Of a DNA stretch of 64,000 bases, positions 62,631 through 64,000 are shown one piece after another; the first letter of the stretch is position 1, and each line of letters starts with the position of its first letter. This DNA comes from Firmicutes bacterium FC7. GTDB taxonomy: Bacteria; Bacillota; Clostridia; Tissierellales; Tissierellaceae. Under the pieces are notes generated by a model that saw only the letters and a program-made list of their open reading frames with translations, made no database searches and was not told the origin of the DNA. A program made the position numbers and the translations under genes. The DNA lies in contig JAKELU010000011.1 in the NCBI GenBank assembly GCA_022760735.1, positions 1-64,000 on the forward strand, given 5' to 3'.

Positions 62631-63737
62631 ATGAGATTTGTAATCAATCAAAAGGATTTATCAAAACATATAAATATAGCTCAAAGAGGAATATCTTCCA
62701 AAACTACATTACAAATACTAGATGGTATTTTGATTGAAACAATGAATGATAAAATAAAACTAACTGCTACAGATTTAGAAATAAGCATTGAAACATTTGT
62801 TAATTGTCAAGTATTAGAAGAAGGTTCAATAGTAGTTAATTCAAAAATATTTGGTGATATTATAAAGAAGCTTCCAGATGCTCCTGTTCATATAAATGTT
62901 AAGAATAATAAAGTTAACATTATATGTGAGAATTCAGAATTTAATATTATAGGTAATCCGGGTAATGATTATCCAGATTTACCAACAATAGTTGAAGAGA
63001 AAAACTTTGTTCTACCAAAAGACTTATTTAAAAATGCAATCAGACAGACTGTTTTTGCAACAACGCAGGATGAAACTAGACCTTCTTTAACTGGTGTACT
63101 ACTAGAAATACAGGATAATATCATTTCATTTGTATCCCTTGATGGCTATAGATTAGCCTTAAGAAAGATTCCTACTAAATCAGATATAAACTTAAAGATT
63201 ATTATACCTGGTAGATCATTAAATGAGTTAAACAAAATACTTGAAGATAGGGAAGAGGATATTAATATAAGTGCAGCTCCTGGTCAAGTTGTTTTCAATA
63301 TAGGTGACACTATTGTATATTCTAGATTACTTGAAGGCCAATTCTTCAACTATAAGGACATAATGAGAAAGGATCACAAGACTAGCGTTATAGTAAATAG
63401 AAGAGAATTCCAAAATGGTCTTGAAAGAGCATCACTATTAGCTAAAGAAGAGAAGGCAAACTTAATAAAACTAAGTATTATGGATAACAATGTAATTATA
63501 AGGTCAAACTCAGAAATAGGAGATGTTTATGAGAAAATAGATTCTACACAAGATGGAGAGAATCTAAATATTGCTTTTAATTCTAGATATATATTAGAAG
63601 GTATAAAGATAATGGAATCCGAGGAAATAGAACTTAAATTTATGGGGAGTTTAAATCCATGTATAATAAATGGGGTAGATGATGAAAGCTATACTTATTT
63701 AGTGTTGCCAGTAAGACTTGCACAAGACGACTTTTAA
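62631..63737 (+). CDS. dnaN: DNA polymerase III beta subunit (sliding clamp)
   Basis: Three clamp domains with MRFVINQKDLSKHINIAQRGISSKTT (ends), DEMRPSLTG-like QDETRPSLTGVLLE and the C-terminal YLVLPVRL that docks on clamp loaders. 368 residues. AAGGAGG before the ATG. Confidence 0.97.
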   Translation: MRFVINQKDLSKHINIAQRGISSKTTLQILDGILIETMNDKIKLTATDLEISIETFVNCQVLEEGSIVVNSKIFGDIIKKLPDAPVHINVKNNKVNIICENSEFNIIGNPGNDYPDLPTIVEEKNFVLPKDLFKNAIRQTVFATTQDETRPSLTGVLLEIQDNIISFVSLDGYRLALRKIPTKSDINLKIIIPGRSLNELNKILEDREEDINISAAPGQVVFNIGDTIVYSRLLEGQFFNYKDIMRKDHKTSVIVNRREFQNGLERASLLAKEEKANLIKLSIMDNNVIIRSNSEIGDVYEKIDSTQDGENLNIAFNSRYILEGIKIMESEEIELKFMGSLNPCIINGVDDESYTYLVLPVRLAQDDF

Positions 63738-63796
63738 TAGGTATAATTTAAAAGCTCATTCCGATAAAAATCCTACAGCTCATTGGAGGAAGATTT

Positions 63797-64000
63797 ATGA
63801 AAGAAATTAATATTACAACTGATTATATTAAGTTAGATTCATTTTTGAAGCTTGCAGAAGTAGCTCAAACTGGAGGACAGGCAAAGCTTATGATAGCTGA
63901 TGAAATGATTAAGGTAAATGGTGAAATAATCGTTCAAAGAGGTAAAAAAATTAGAAAAGGCGATATTATCGAAGTTGAAGGCTACGATAAATATATTGTT
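63797..64000 (+). CDS. S4-domain RNA-binding protein YaaA/RlbA type (partial, runs off the window)
   Basis: The reading frame stays open to the window end (68 codons visible). The content is an S4 fold: ITTDYIKLDSFLKLAEVAQTGGQAKLMI (ends), EMIKVNGEI and RGKKIRKGDIIE. GGAGG precedes the ATG. In Firmicutes the order dnaA-dnaN-yaaA(S4)-recF is usual, so recF is expected next. Confidence 0.9.
   Translation, partial: MKEINITTDYIKLDSFLKLAEVAQTGGQAKLMIADEMIKVNGEIIVQRGKKIRKGDIIEVEGYDKYIV

Overview
The window is low-GC DNA from a spore-forming, probably anaerobic Firmicute of the clostridial side (Tissierellales-like is my guess; I cannot place it more precisely). The grounds are strong AGGAGG-type ribosome sites, alpha/beta-type SASP and Tlp spore proteins, a complete WalRK-YycHI-WalJ-HtrA locus, and the rpmH-rnpA-yidD-yidC-jag-mnmE-mnmG-rsmG-noc-parA-parB order that flanks oriC in this phylum. 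The right end holds the chromosome origin: DnaA boxes lie on both sides of dnaA, and a DnaA-trio/unwinding element lies between dnaA and dnaN. Most genes left of the origin are on the minus strand, that is, co-directional with the leftward fork. I saw no tRNA, rRNA, CRISPR array, prophage or insertion sequence.

Layout from left to right. 0-9.8 kb holds housekeeping genes (HtrA, exonuclease III, a TtcA-like enzyme, YchF, CcdA/TlpA), then a spore and nanocompartment block: Tlp, encapsulin with an encapsulated ferritin cargo, a YkuS-like protein and a SASP. 9.8-18.9 kb is the most distinctive accessory region. It encodes a surface or biofilm-matrix system of TasA/camelysin-like secreted proteins, an unusually long SipW/ER-type signal peptidase, a DUF5305 membrane protein, and a TasA-like protein carrying three SLH anchors. 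A NarL/LiaR-type sensor kinase and response regulator precede them, and the kinase leader contains a class II cyclic-di-GMP riboswitch followed by an intrinsic terminator. Two internal promoters in this region carry the same palindrome exactly filling the spacer between -35 and -10.

19-31 kb holds a DUF362 ferredoxin-like protein, a complete 2-oxoacid (pyruvate-type) dehydrogenase operon, a chemotaxis receptor, a small Xre regulator, an unrecognised small protein, YaaA, DUF2200, RlmH, Tpx and SurE. 31-39 kb is the WalRK locus with a second HtrA and an extra secreted protein under a candidate WalR box. A manganese (yybP-ykoY) riboswitch then controls a Ca2+/Mn2+-type P-ATPase, read divergently from walR. 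42-50 kb holds a subtilisin, an M23/LysM/G5 cell-wall hydrolase with WalR-like sites, a lipid kinase, DUF4446, a cysteine desulfurase-like enzyme, adenine deaminase and a cyclodeaminase. 50-64 kb holds PhzF, ParB, ParA and Noc with two perfect parS sites, the mnm/rsmG/jag/yidC/rnpA/rpmH block, dnaA, dnaN and the start of an S4-domain gene.

How the parts fit together (inference): c-di-GMP would gate transcription of the two-component system. That system could in turn act on the SipW/TasA/SLH genes through the shared palindrome, linking the sessile-lifestyle second messenger to surface fibre production. WalR coordinates cell-wall turnover nearby. The origin, parS and Noc genes organise the chromosome.
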